In this document: piece by piece, positions 1-7,018 of the stretch
Position numbering within the stretch: the stretch's first letter is position 1
How the letters are laid out: the number at the start of each line of letters is the position of its first letter
From: Chloroflexota bacterium
GTDB taxonomy: Bacteria > Chloroflexota > Dormibacteria > Dormibacterales > Dormibacteraceae
Length of the DNA stretch: 22,730 nt
Assembly: GCA_005880175.1 (NCBI GenBank)
Contig: VBJR01000159.1
Span: 1-22,730 of the forward strand
Direction of reading: 5' to 3'
Position numbers and translations under genes: made by a program
The notes under the pieces: generated by a model
The model's input: only the letters and a program-made list of their open reading frames with translations
Told to the model about the DNA's origin: nothing
The model's database searches: none

Positions 1-819
1 CTGGCCGGCTTCGCGGCCGGCGGCGGCGAGGCCGGCGGGATGCTGGTGCGCGGCGTGCCGGTGGACGAGGCGCTGCCGGACACCCCGCGGGACGGCAGGC
101 CGGCGCCCGGCAAGCGCTCCCTGACCAGCGAGTCCGCGCTGCTGCTGGTCTCGAGCTGCGTCGGCACCCCGATCGGCTACCGCGAGGAGAAGAACGGCCA
201 GCTCGTGCACGACGTGTGCCCGTCGCCCGGGCGGGAGACGCGCCAGGAGAACACCGGGTCGGTCTACTTCGAGGTGCACACCGAGAACGCGTTCCACCCG
301 TTCAAGCCCGACCACGTGGCGCTGCTCTGCCTGCGCCCGGACCACGACCACACGGCGCGAACGCTGGTGGGCGACGTGGAGGCGGCGCTGCCGCTCCTCC
401 CTCCCGGCGACGTCGCCGTGCTCCGGCAGCCGCGGTTCCGGCACCGGATGCCCACCTCGTTCGCCGGCCCGGACGGCGAGGACGCGTTCTCCCGGCCCCA
501 GCCGGTGGTGCTGGGGCCGGAGGACCGCCCCGGTCTGAACGTGGACGCGTTCAACACGGTGGCGGTGGACGCCGAGGCCGAGCCGCCGCTGCGGCGGTTC
601 GTCCAGGCGCTCGAGTCGGTCCTGGTCGGGGCGCGGCTGGAGTCCGGCGACCTGCTGCTGGTGGACAACCGGCGAGCGGTCCACGCCCGGACCGGGTTCA
701 CCCCCCGCTACGACGGGCGCGACCGCTGGCTCCAGCGCACGTTCTCGGTGCGCGACTTCGCGCGCACGGCGGCCGCCCGGCCCCGCGGCAGCCACGTCTG
801 CTCGCTGGCCGCGCGGTGA
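1..819 (+). CDS. Fe(II)/2-oxoglutarate-dependent oxygenase, AsnO/VioC-like (5' end outside window)
   Basis: The frame is open from base 1, so this is the C-terminal ~272 residues of a longer protein; the ATG at 40 is probably internal, because the residues before and after it match the 'LLLRGLPV...LP.TP' stretch near the N-terminus of AsnO/VioC-type oxygenases. The iron-binding 2-His-1-carboxylate set is visible: His (277-279) and Glu (283-285) in an HTE motif and the distal His (682-684) in RRAVHAR, followed by Arg residues (FTPRYDGRDRWLQR) typical of 2-oxoglutarate binding. The HxE rather than HxD motif is characteristic of the clavaminate-synthase-like subgroup (VioC, AsnO, arginine/asparagine beta-hydroxylases), which hydroxylate free amino acids, often for nonribosomal peptide or siderophore pathways. 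The substrate cannot be told from sequence. It ends facing the response regulator gene. A biosynthetic cluster to the left is inference only. Confidence 0.88.
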   Translation: MAGFAAGGGEAGGMLVRGVPVDEALPDTPRDGRPAPGKRSLTSESALLLVSSCVGTPIGYREEKNGQLVHDVCPSPGRETRQENTGSVYFEVHTENAFHPFKPDHVALLCLRPDHDHTARTLVGDVEAALPLLPPGDVAVLRQPRFRHRMPTSFAGPDGEDAFSRPQPVVLGPEDRPGLNVDAFNTVAVDAEAEPPLRRFVQALESVLVGARLESGDLLLVDNRRAVHARTGFTPRYDGRDRWLQRTFSVRDFARTAAARPRGSHVCSLAAR

Positions 820-824
820 CCCCC

Positions 825-849
825 CGGGGCGGGCGGTCGGGCCCCGCCC
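825..849. terminator. possible convergent terminator
   Basis: GC-rich inverted repeats lie in the 43-bp gap between two converging stop codons: GGGCGG (831-836) pairs with CCGCCC (844-849), or alternatively CGGGGC (825-830) with GCCCCG (841-846). There is no T-run, as is common in actinomycetes. Confidence 0.35.
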
Positions 850-862
850 GGCCGCTCGCCCA

Positions 863-1522
863 CTACTCGCCGGCGGCCTCGCCGCGCAGCCAGCGCAGGA
901 CCGCCAGCACCCGCCGGTTGTCGTCGGGGGCGTCCGGCAGGCCCAGCTTCTGGAACAGGCGCGCGATGTGCCCTTCGACGGTGCGGGGGCTGAGGTGCAG
1001 GCGCTGGCCGATGGCGGCGTTGGAGCGGCCCTCCGCCATGAGCCCGAGCACCGCCCGCTCGCGCTCGCTGAGCGGCGCCAGCTCGGCGCTCCAGCGCTCG
1101 CGGGCCATGAGCCGGGCGACGATCTGGCGGTCGATCACCGCGTCGCCCTGGATCACCCGGCCGATCGCCTCGCACAGCGCGGGCACGTCGCTGACGTTGT
1201 CCTTGAGCAGGTAGCCCACCCCGCGCGAGTCCCGGTCCAGGAGCTGCGCCGCGTACGCGGTCACCGCGTACGTGGAGAGCAGCAGCACGCCGATCCCGGG
1301 GTGATCCCTCCGGATCCGCTCCGCGGCCGCGATGCCTTCTTGCGTGTACGTGGGCGGAAGGCGCACGTCGAGGATCACGGCGTCCGGCGGATCCAGCGCG
1401 AGGCGTCCGATGATCTCGTCGGCGGTGGCCCCCTCGGCCGCCACCTCGACCCCCGCTTCCGTGAGCAGCGCCGCGAGGCCGTTCCTGAACAGCGATGAAT
1501 CGTCGACGATGGCCACGCGCAT
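863..1522 (-). CDS. NarL/FixJ-type response regulator (REC + LuxR-type HTH)
   Basis: DNA-binding response regulator of about 219 residues. The receiver domain occupies about residues 1-120, with the acidic pair D7-D8 (VDDS), phospho-acceptor D52 (VILDVRLP) and the conserved Lys in YLLKDN. A LuxR-type helix-turn-helix follows at about 150-215 (LSERERAVLGLMAEG...TVEGHIARLFQKLGL). The start is set at the ATG giving MRVAIVDDS, the usual N-terminus; a GGGAGG lies 14 bases upstream, rather far. An alternative ATG at 1558 would add 12 residues and has no better ribosome site. It is divergent from the sensor kinase at 1634, so the two form a probable two-component pair sharing a ~110-bp control region. 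Because that kinase gene is broken, this regulator may lack its cognate phosphate donor. The signal and targets are unknown. Confidence 0.9.
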   Translation of the reverse strand: MRVAIVDDSSLFRNGLAALLTEAGVEVAAEGATADEIIGRLALDPPDAVILDVRLPPTYTQEGIAAAERIRRDHPGIGVLLLSTYAVTAYAAQLLDRDSRGVGYLLKDNVSDVPALCEAIGRVIQGDAVIDRQIVARLMARERWSAELAPLSERERAVLGLMAEGRSNAAIGQRLHLSPRTVEGHIARLFQKLGLPDAPDDNRRVLAVLRWLRGEAAGE

Positions 1523-1557
1523 CAGACCATGCCTGCCCTCCCATGCCCCACGAAGCA

Positions 1558-1593
1558 TTGCGATCGTCCGGTAGTTCTGGTAACAATGCTACC
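1558..1593 (+). promoter_or_regulatory. putative promoter/operator of the divergent two-component pair
   Basis: TTGCGA (1558-1563) followed after 18 bases by AACAAT (1582-1587) is the best promoter-like pair for the kinase gene. The inverted repeat GGTAG (1570-1574) / CTACC (1589-1593) brackets the -10 element and could be a regulator site, perhaps autoregulation by the NarL-type protein. Pattern reading only. Confidence 0.3.
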
Positions 1594-1633
1594 CGGGCTT
1601 CGGGTGGGAGGGATCCCATCACTGGCGCGGGAC

Positions 1634-3384
1634 ATGGAGGACGTGGCGCCCGGGGGCGGCGCAGGCATGGGTTACCGGGTGGCATCCGTCGTGGTGGTCG
1701 CCCTCGCCGGTCTCCTGCTGGGGTCGCTCGGCGAGTGGTGCTCGCGGGAGCTCGGTGGCGAGCTCCCGGACCTGGTCCTGGACGCCTCGGTCGGCTGGGC
1801 GTTCCTGGCGGTCGGGCTGATCGCGTGGTGGCGCGAGCCGCGCAACCGGATCGGCGCCCTGATGATCGCGATGGGGCTCTCGTGGTTCCTGGGCAACTTC
1901 TCGTCCTGAGCTTCCCCGACGGGCGCCTCGACTCCCGGCCGGCGCGGTTCGTCGTCGTCGCCATGTACGTGCTGGTCGTGGTCGTCGGCTTCGCCGACAT
2001 GGCGACGTACGACCCGGCCGTGCAGGCCCCCCCGAACTACCTCTGCGGCGGTGCCTGCCCGCCGAACGACCTGCTGCTCGTCCGCGCCGCCGGCCTGTTC
2101 ACGGCGATCCACCGGATGTACTACGGAGCCGGCATCGTGCTCGGCGGCGCCGCGCTGGTCCTCGTCGTACGCCGGTACGTCGAGGCCGCGGGCACTGCCC
2201 GCCGCCTCCTGACCCCGGCCCAGGTCTCGCTGGTCGCGGGCGCCACGCTGCTGGCCACCACGGCGGCGGCGGCGGCCGGCGAGGTGAGCGGCCCGCTCGG
2301 CACGGCGCTGGTGCGCGTCTCCGGCGCCGCCCAGCTGGCGGTGCCGCTGGCGTTCCTGCTCGGCCTGCTCCGCCTGCGGCTGGCGCGAGCGGCGGTCGGC
2401 GACGTGGTGATCGAGCTGGGCCGGTCGCCGTCTCGCGCCCGCCTGCGGGACGCCCTGGCCGAGGCGCTGGACGACCGCTCGCTGCAGCTCGTGTTCTGGC
2501 AGCCGGAGGCCGGCGTCTACGCGGACGCGGCCGGAACGCCGGTGTGTCTGCCCGCCGACGACCTCAAGCGCATGGTGACGGTGATCGACCACGACGGAAG
2601 CCCGCTCGCGGCGCTGGTCCACGATCCGGTGCTGGCCCGCGATCCGCGCCTGGTCCTGGGCCTGCGCGAGGCGGTCAGGCTGGGACTGGAGAACGAGCAG
2701 CTGCACGCGGAGGTGCAGGCGCGGCTGGAGGAGGTGGAGGGGTGGCGCCGGCGCATGGTGGACGCGGCCGACGCGGCGGACGCGGAGCGCCGCCGGATCG
2801 AGCGCAACCTGCACGACGGCGCCCAGCAGCGCCTGCTCGCCGTGTCGCTGGACCTCGGTCGGGCGCTGAGGCAGCTGAGCCGCGATCCCGACTCGACGGA
2901 CGAGGCCGCGGAGACGATCGCCGGCGCTGCCGCCGAGCTGCGCATCGGCCTGGACGAGCTCCGTGAACTGGCCCGCGGCATGCACCCGGCCGTACTGGTC
3001 CAGCACGGCCTGCGCGAGGCGGTCGCCTCCGTGGCGGAGTCCACCCCACTCCGGATGCGCACGATCATCACCGCCGACCGCTGCGCCCTCCTGACCGAGT
3101 CGGCCGCGTACTACGTGGTCTGCGAGGGCGTCGCCAACGCGGTCCGCCACGCCCGGGCCACGCGCGTGGACGTGACGGCCCACATCGCCGCCGGCCGACT
3201 CGTCGTGGACGTCAGCGATGACGGCCAGGGCGGCGCGACGCCGGGCGCCGGCACCGGCCTGCGCTTCCTGCGCGAACGCGTGCTGGCCCTCGACGGCCGC
3301 TTCGAGGTGCGGAGCCCGCCGGGCGCCGGCACGCGGCTGCACGCCGAGCTCCCCTGCGAGCCGGCCGCCGGCGACCCCGGCTGA
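1634..3384 (+). pseudogene. sensor histidine kinase, NarL-partner type, broken by internal deletion/frameshift
   Basis: Two frames together encode one membrane-bound kinase of the actinobacterial HisKA_3 class. The first frame (ATG 1634 or 1667) gives membrane segments and ...GALMIAMGLSWFLGNFSS, then a stop at 1907-1909. The next frame resumes at about 1906 with VLSFPDGRLDSRPARF, further membrane segments, a linker/coiled coil, the phospho-acceptor His (codon 2812-2814, RNLHDGAQQRL), and a HATPase_c domain with VCEGVANAVRHA, VSDDGQG and GTGLRFLRERV boxes. In relatives, 'WFLGN' and 'VLSFPDGRL' are separated by roughly 20-30 residues forming a membrane segment; these are missing here along with the frame, so this is a short deletion, not a simple slip. 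A downstream product beginning near the ATG at 1963 is conceivable. The gene is divergent from the regulator at 863-1522. An assembly error is an alternative. Confidence 0.75.
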
Positions 3385-3387
3385 GCC

Positions 3388-3400
3388 TGGCGCCGCCAGC
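3388..3400. terminator. short GC hairpin after the kinase gene
   Basis: CTGGC (3388-3392) and GCCAG (3396-3400) form a 5-bp stem four bases after the stop codon. It is weak and has no T-run. Confidence 0.2.
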
Positions 3401-3483
3401 CCGCCACCCCGAGGCAGGCGGCCGGGTCGTACGGTGGTAGCGGAGCTGTACGCCGTGCGGTCACGCGTCAAAGGAGGTCCGCC

Positions 3484-3870
3484 GTGGGAGTCGAGCAGAC
3501 GCAGAGCATCGAGGCCACGCCGCCGGTCAACATCTACGAAGGGGGCGGCCAGCTGAGCGCGGCCGTGCCGCTGCCGGGCGCCCACCCGGACCACGTCTCG
3601 GTCCGGCTGGGGCCGGGGCGTCTGGAGGTGATCGCCGAGTGCAAGTACCTCCAGGAGAGCCAGCGCTACCTGCGCCGCGACTGGCAGGTCGGCTCCTGGC
3701 GCCTGGACCTGGCCCTGCCCCGCCAGGTCGATCCGTCGGCGGCGCGGGCGACGCTCAATCTCGGCGTCCTCGTCGTGATGGCGCCCCTCTCCGAGGCGGG
3801 CGGTCCCGTGCGCAGCATCGCGGTGTCGGAGGTACCGGCCGCCGCTCCCGCCGGCGCCGCGCCCGCCTGA
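3484..3870 (+). CDS. Hsp20/alpha-crystallin family small heat-shock protein
   Basis: Small ATP-independent holdase chaperone of 128 residues, cytosolic. The alpha-crystallin domain spans about residues 17-110: 'INIYE/VNIYEGGGQLSAAVPLPGAHPDHVSVRLGPGRLEV' matches the first beta strands, and the LNLGVLVVMAPLSE stretch corresponds to the conserved 'A-x-L-x-NGVL' strand near the domain end. The tail is short and Ala/Pro-rich; I see no clear C-terminal I-x-I/V motif, although SIAV may play that part. Start: GTG at 3484, fixed by a near-perfect Shine-Dalgarno (AAGGAGGT, 3471-3478) five bases upstream. It is the first gene of a three-gene run, with 31 bp to the next start, and the last two genes overlap. 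No CIRCE or HAIR element was recognised upstream. Confidence 0.85.
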   Translation: MGVEQTQSIEATPPVNIYEGGGQLSAAVPLPGAHPDHVSVRLGPGRLEVIAECKYLQESQRYLRRDWQVGSWRLDLALPRQVDPSAARATLNLGVLVVMAPLSEAGGPVRSIAVSEVPAAAPAGAAPA

Positions 3871-3901
3871 CGCCGCGACCGGAGAGCCAGAGGAGGTTTG
3901 G

Positions 3902-4741
3902 ATGGGGGACCAGCATCGAATCACACACGCACTGATGAACGAGGTGCTGCTGCGCGCCGTGGACGCCCTCCAGGCGGGGAACGTCCCGAACGCCCTCATG
4001 GGCGGCCTCGCCTCGGCCGCGCTCGGCCGCTCGCGCCACACCCACGACATCGACCTGTTCGTCAGGGAGCTGGACGCGGACCGCGCCCTGGGGGCGCTGG
4101 AGCGCGCCGGCTTCCGGACCGAGCGGACCGACCCGACGTGGCTCTACAAGGCGTTCTGGTCCGACACGATGGTGGACGTCATCTTCGTCTCCAAGGGCGG
4201 CGTGCGGTTCGACGAGGACATGCGCGAGCACTGCCGCCCGGTCGAGATCGGCGGGCGCCCCATCGACGCCCTCGGACCGGAGGACATGCTGGTCATCAAG
4301 GCGGTGGCCAACGCGGAGCACGTCCCCCGGCACTGGCACGACGCGCTGAGCATCGTCGCGGCGGGCGACCTCGACTGGCCGTACCTGCTGCGCCGCGCCC
4401 GGCCCCACGCCAGCCGCGTGGCGAGCCTGCTCCTCTACGCGCTGTCGGACGGCCAGCGGCTGCCGGCCGAGCCCGTCCGCGAGCTGGTCGAGGCGGCGAT
4501 GGCGGACGTGCCCCCGCACCCGGCGGAGACGGAGGCGGAGCACCACCTGACCGCCCGCCTCCGTGAGGCCCTGGCCACCGATCCCAGGGTGAACGAGCCG
4601 CACCTGTCGGTGCTGGTCTGCCGCCAGGAGGTGACCGTGCGCGGCCAGGTCGCGACGCCGGCGCGGCGGCGGGCGATCGGCCTGGTCCTGCGCGAGCTGG
4701 CCGGCGACCACCGCGTCCGCAACGAGGTGGAGGTCACGTGA
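3902..4741 (+). CDS. nucleotidyltransferase-fold protein with C-terminal BON domain
   Basis: Fusion of 279 residues. Residues ~15-170 resemble the MNT/AbiEii-like nucleotidyltransferase fold: a glycine pair (G34-G35, LMGGLASAALGRSR) is followed by the metal-binding D49-x-D51 (HDIDLFV), with a later IDALGPEDMLVIKA motif as in AbiEii-like and kanamycin-nucleotidyltransferase-like proteins. Residues ~215-278 form a BON domain (LREALATDPRVNE...VTVRGQVATPARRRAIGLVLRELAGDHRVRNEVEV), a small alpha/beta module associated with membrane or ligand binding. I see no membrane segment. Nucleotidyl transfer to a protein or RNA is the family expectation; the target is unknown. A strong AGGAGGT (3891-3897) precedes the ATG. 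It sits between Hsp20 and a metallophosphoesterase whose GTG overlaps its stop, so the three are probably co-expressed. Alternative: an orphan antitoxin- or toxin-like MNT protein; I see no partner HEPN gene. Confidence 0.78.
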   Translation: MGDQHRITHALMNEVLLRAVDALQAGNVPNALMGGLASAALGRSRHTHDIDLFVRELDADRALGALERAGFRTERTDPTWLYKAFWSDTMVDVIFVSKGGVRFDEDMREHCRPVEIGGRPIDALGPEDMLVIKAVANAEHVPRHWHDALSIVAAGDLDWPYLLRRARPHASRVASLLLYALSDGQRLPAEPVRELVEAAMADVPPHPAETEAEHHLTARLREALATDPRVNEPHLSVLVCRQEVTVRGQVATPARRRAIGLVLRELAGDHRVRNEVEVT

Positions 4742-5457
4742 TCCGGCTTGCCGCCGTCGGGGACGTCCACTTCGCCGCCGACTCGCCGGGCCGGCTCCGG
4801 CCCCACCTGGAGGCCGCCGCGGAGGACGTCGACGCGCTGCTCCTGGCCGGCGACCTGACTCATCGCGGGCGACCCGAGGAGGCGCGCGTGCTGGCCGGCG
4901 AGGTCGCCGGCCTGGAGCTGCCGATCCTCGCGGTGCTCGGCAACCACGACTATCACCTGGGCGCCCAGGACGAGATCGGCGCGATCCTCCGGGAGGCCGG
5001 CGTCCACGTCCTGGAGGGCTCCGGCGAGGTGGTGGCGGTCCGGGGCGTCGCTCTCGGGGTGGCCGGCGTCAAGGGCTTCTGCGGCGGGTTCGCGGGGGCG
5101 TGCGTGACGGAGTTCGGCGAGCCCGAGGTGAAGGCGTTCGCCGCGAGCGCGCGCCGCTCGGCGGAGTCGCTGCGGGTGGCGCTCGACGCTCTCCACTGCG
5201 ACGTCCGCGTCGCGCTGCTGCACTACGCGCCGGTCGAGGCCACGCTCGTCGGCGAGCCGCCCGGCCTGTGGCCGTTCCTGGGCAGCTACCTGCTGGCGGA
5301 GGCGGCCGACGCCGCGGGCGCCGCGCTGATCCTCCACGGCCACGCCCACGCGGGCAGCGCCGAGGAGGCGCGCACGCCCGGCGGGGTGCCGGTCCGCAAC
5401 GTCGCCCAGCCGGTGATCCGGCGCCCGTTCGCGCTGATCGCGGCCGGCGCGGACTGA
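4738..5457 (+). CDS. calcineurin-like metallophosphoesterase
   Basis: Soluble di-metal phosphoesterase of 239 residues with the full motif set in order: GDVH (residues 8-11), AGDLTH, GNHDY, HYAP, and HGHAH near the C-terminus. It is close to the size of small cytosolic members of the family (YfcE- or UDP-sugar-hydrolase-like folds) but the motifs do not give the substrate, which could be a phosphodiester, a nucleotide or a phosphoprotein. The GTG start at 4738 overlaps the TGA of the nucleotidyltransferase-BON gene (GTGA), indicating translational coupling. The pairing of a predicted nucleotide-adding enzyme with a phosphodiester-cleaving enzyme invites the inference that one reverses or processes the product of the other, but nothing in the sequence proves it. 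Confidence 0.85.
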   Translation: MIRLAAVGDVHFAADSPGRLRPHLEAAAEDVDALLLAGDLTHRGRPEEARVLAGEVAGLELPILAVLGNHDYHLGAQDEIGAILREAGVHVLEGSGEVVAVRGVALGVAGVKGFCGGFAGACVTEFGEPEVKAFAASARRSAESLRVALDALHCDVRVALLHYAPVEATLVGEPPGLWPFLGSYLLAEAADAAGAALILHGHAHAGSAEEARTPGGVPVRNVAQPVIRRPFALIAAGAD

Positions 5458-5482
5458 CCGGGCCCGGCGCCGCCGGGAGCGT

Positions 5483-5503
5483 CCGTTGTCGGGCACACAA
5501 CGG
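5483..5503. promoter_or_regulatory. perfect 7-bp-arm inverted repeat
   Basis: CCGTTGT (5483-5489) and ACAACGG (5497-5503) are perfect arms around a 7-base spacer, 25 bp after the metallophosphoesterase stop. It could be a terminator hairpin for that operon (no T-run) or an operator for the following glycosyltransferase operon. Confidence 0.45.
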
Positions 5504-5516
5504 CAATCCCAGATGT

Positions 5517-5549
5517 GTCATTATCAATATCAGTTAATCTGATAGTGAC
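5517..5549. promoter_or_regulatory. AT-rich nested inverted repeats, probable operator/promoter of the trehalose synthase operon
   Basis: In an AT-rich island unlike the surrounding DNA, TATCAG (5528-5533) / CTGATA (5539-5544) form a perfect repeat with a 5-base spacer. A wider imperfect repeat, GTCATTATCA (5517-5526) / TGATAGTGAC (5540-5549), matches at 9 of 10 positions about a centre 3 bp away. TAATCT (5535-5540) could serve as a -10 box. No regulator can be assigned. Confidence 0.5.
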
Positions 5550-5564
5550 TTGGGAGGTAGGGTA

Positions 5565-5597
5565 ATGAGCCCGAGGGCAGGTATCACCTCGTCTTGA
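5565..5597 (+). CDS. 10-codon leader ORF (MSPRAGITSS) coupled to the trehalose synthase start
   Basis: An ATG at 5565 sits six bases after a strong ribosome site, GGGAGGT (5552-5558), and reads ten codons before a TGA (5595-5597) that overlaps the TTG start (5594-5596) of the next gene as TTGA. The main gene has a poor ribosome site of its own and no ATG or GTG in frame upstream before a stop at 5558. The arrangement suggests a translated leader with termination-reinitiation. A one-base assembly error, with the ATG being the true start of the downstream gene, is the main alternative. Confidence 0.45.
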   Translation: MSPRAGITSS

Positions 5598-7018
5598 TCG
5601 AGGTCGAGGTCCAGTCCGACCATCCGGCCCGCTTCCGGCGGGTCATCCCGCGGGACCGGTTCAGGGAGTTCCGCGAGGCCGGCCGCCGGGCGGCGGAGCG
5701 CCTGCGGGGCGTGACCGTGTGGAACGTCAACTCGACCGAGCGGGGCGGGGGCGTCGCCGAGATGCTGCGGTGCCTCCTCGGGTACACGAGGATCGCGGGG
5801 CTCGACGCGCGCTGGCTCGTGATCGAGGGCGCCCCGGACTTCTTCGAGGTGACCAAGCGGATCCACAACCGCATCCACGGCTCGCCCGGCGACGGCGGCC
5901 CGCTGGACGAACGCGCCCGGGCCGTCTACGACCGGGTGACGGAGGCCGCCGGGCATGAGCTGGCCCAGCGTGTCGCGCCCGGCGACGTCGTTCTCCTCCA
6001 CGATCCGCAGACGGCGGGCCTGGCGCCGCGGGTCCGGCGGCTGGGGGCGACCGCGGTGTGGCGCTGCCACGTCGGCAGCGACGACCCGAGCCCGCTGGCG
6101 GACGAGGCGTGGGCCTTCCTGTGCCCGTTCCTGCTCGAAGCGGAGGCCTACGTCTTCTCCCGCCGGGAGTTCGTGTGGTCCGGCCTCGACAGCGGGCGGG
6201 TCCAGGTCATCCCGCCGTCCATCGACGCGTTCTCGGCCAAGAACCGGGACCTGGACGGAGACGAGGTCCGGGCGATCCTCGCGGCGAGCGGCGTGGTGCC
6301 GGCGGCCGCCTCGCTCGACGGCCGGCCGCCGCTGACGAGCCGGGCGCGGATGGTCGAGGACCTCCCCGTGCCCCCCGGCGCCCCGGTCGTGACGCAGGTC
6401 TCCCGCTGGGACGGCCTCAAGGACCCGATGGGCGTCATCGAGGGCTTCGCCGCGCACGTCGCGCGCTCCTCGGCCGCGCACCTGGTCGTGGCCGGCCCGA
6501 GCGAGGACTCGGTGGCCGACGACCCCGAGGGCGTCGAGGTCCTGCGCCGCTGCGTCGAGGTCCGGGCGGCCCTCCCCCCCGAGGTCCGGGCGCGGGTCCA
6601 CCTGGCCTGCCTGCCGATGGACGACGCCGACGAGAACGCGCTCATCGTCAACGCGCTCCAGCGGTATGCGGACGTGGTGGTCCAGAAGAGCCTCGCCGAG
6701 GGCTTCGGGCTGACCGTCGCCGAGGCGATGTGGAAGGCCCGGCCGGTGGTCGCGAGCCGCGTGGGCGGCATCCAGGACCAGGTCGATGACGGCCACAACG
6801 GCCTGCTGATCGACGATCCCGCCGACCTGCGCGAGTTCGGCCAGGCCGTCCTGGTCCTGCTGGAGCAGACGGAGCGGGCGCACGCCCTCGGACTCGCTGC
6901 CCGCGAATCGGTCCGCGACCGCTTCCTGGCGCCCAGGCACCTCAACCAGTACGCCGACCTGCTGCGCCAGCTGGTCGCGTCGCCGCCGGCCGGCGCCGTG
7001 GAGCAGGCGGCGACATGA
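5594..7018 (+). CDS. treT: TreT-like trehalose glycosyltransferring synthase (GT4)
   Basis: GT-B fold glycosyltransferase of 474 residues. The N-terminal half carries GVTVWNVNSTERGGGVAEMLR, the signature start of the trehalose phosphorylase/synthase branch of GT4, plus WLVIEGAPDFFEVTKRIHN and DVVLLHDPQTAGLAP. The C-terminal half has VTQVSRWDGLKDPMGVIEGF and the E-x7-E type motif EGFGLTVAEAMWKARPVVASRVGG that contacts the nucleotide-sugar. TreT makes trehalose from a nucleoside-diphosphate glucose and glucose, reversibly, in the cytosol; a trehalose phosphorylase activity cannot be excluded from sequence. An insert (about residues 230-260) lies between the two halves. The start is TTG at 5594, the only in-frame start after the stop at 5558, overlapping the leader ORF. 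The stop overlaps the ATG of the following GT4 gene. Trehalose role with stress neighbours is inference. Confidence 0.75.
   Translation: MIEVEVQSDHPARFRRVIPRDRFREFREAGRRAAERLRGVTVWNVNSTERGGGVAEMLRCLLGYTRIAGLDARWLVIEGAPDFFEVTKRIHNRIHGSPGDGGPLDERARAVYDRVTEAAGHELAQRVAPGDVVLLHDPQTAGLAPRVRRLGATAVWRCHVGSDDPSPLADEAWAFLCPFLLEAEAYVFSRREFVWSGLDSGRVQVIPPSIDAFSAKNRDLDGDEVRAILAASGVVPAAASLDGRPPLTSRARMVEDLPVPPGAPVVTQVSRWDGLKDPMGVIEGFAAHVARSSAAHLVVAGPSEDSVADDPEGVEVLRRCVEVRAALPPEVRARVHLACLPMDDADENALIVNALQRYADVVVQKSLAEGFGLTVAEAMWKARPVVASRVGGIQDQVDDGHNGLLIDDPADLREFGQAVLVLLEQTERAHALGLAARESVRDRFLAPRHLNQYADLLRQLVASPPAGAVEQAAT

Noticed and set aside
1672..4050. 792-codon open frame on the minus strand
   Set aside because: Lies antisense to the kinase, Hsp20 and nucleotidyltransferase genes; composition is Arg/Ala/Gly-rich with no recognisable domain, as expected for a shadow frame in GC-rich DNA.
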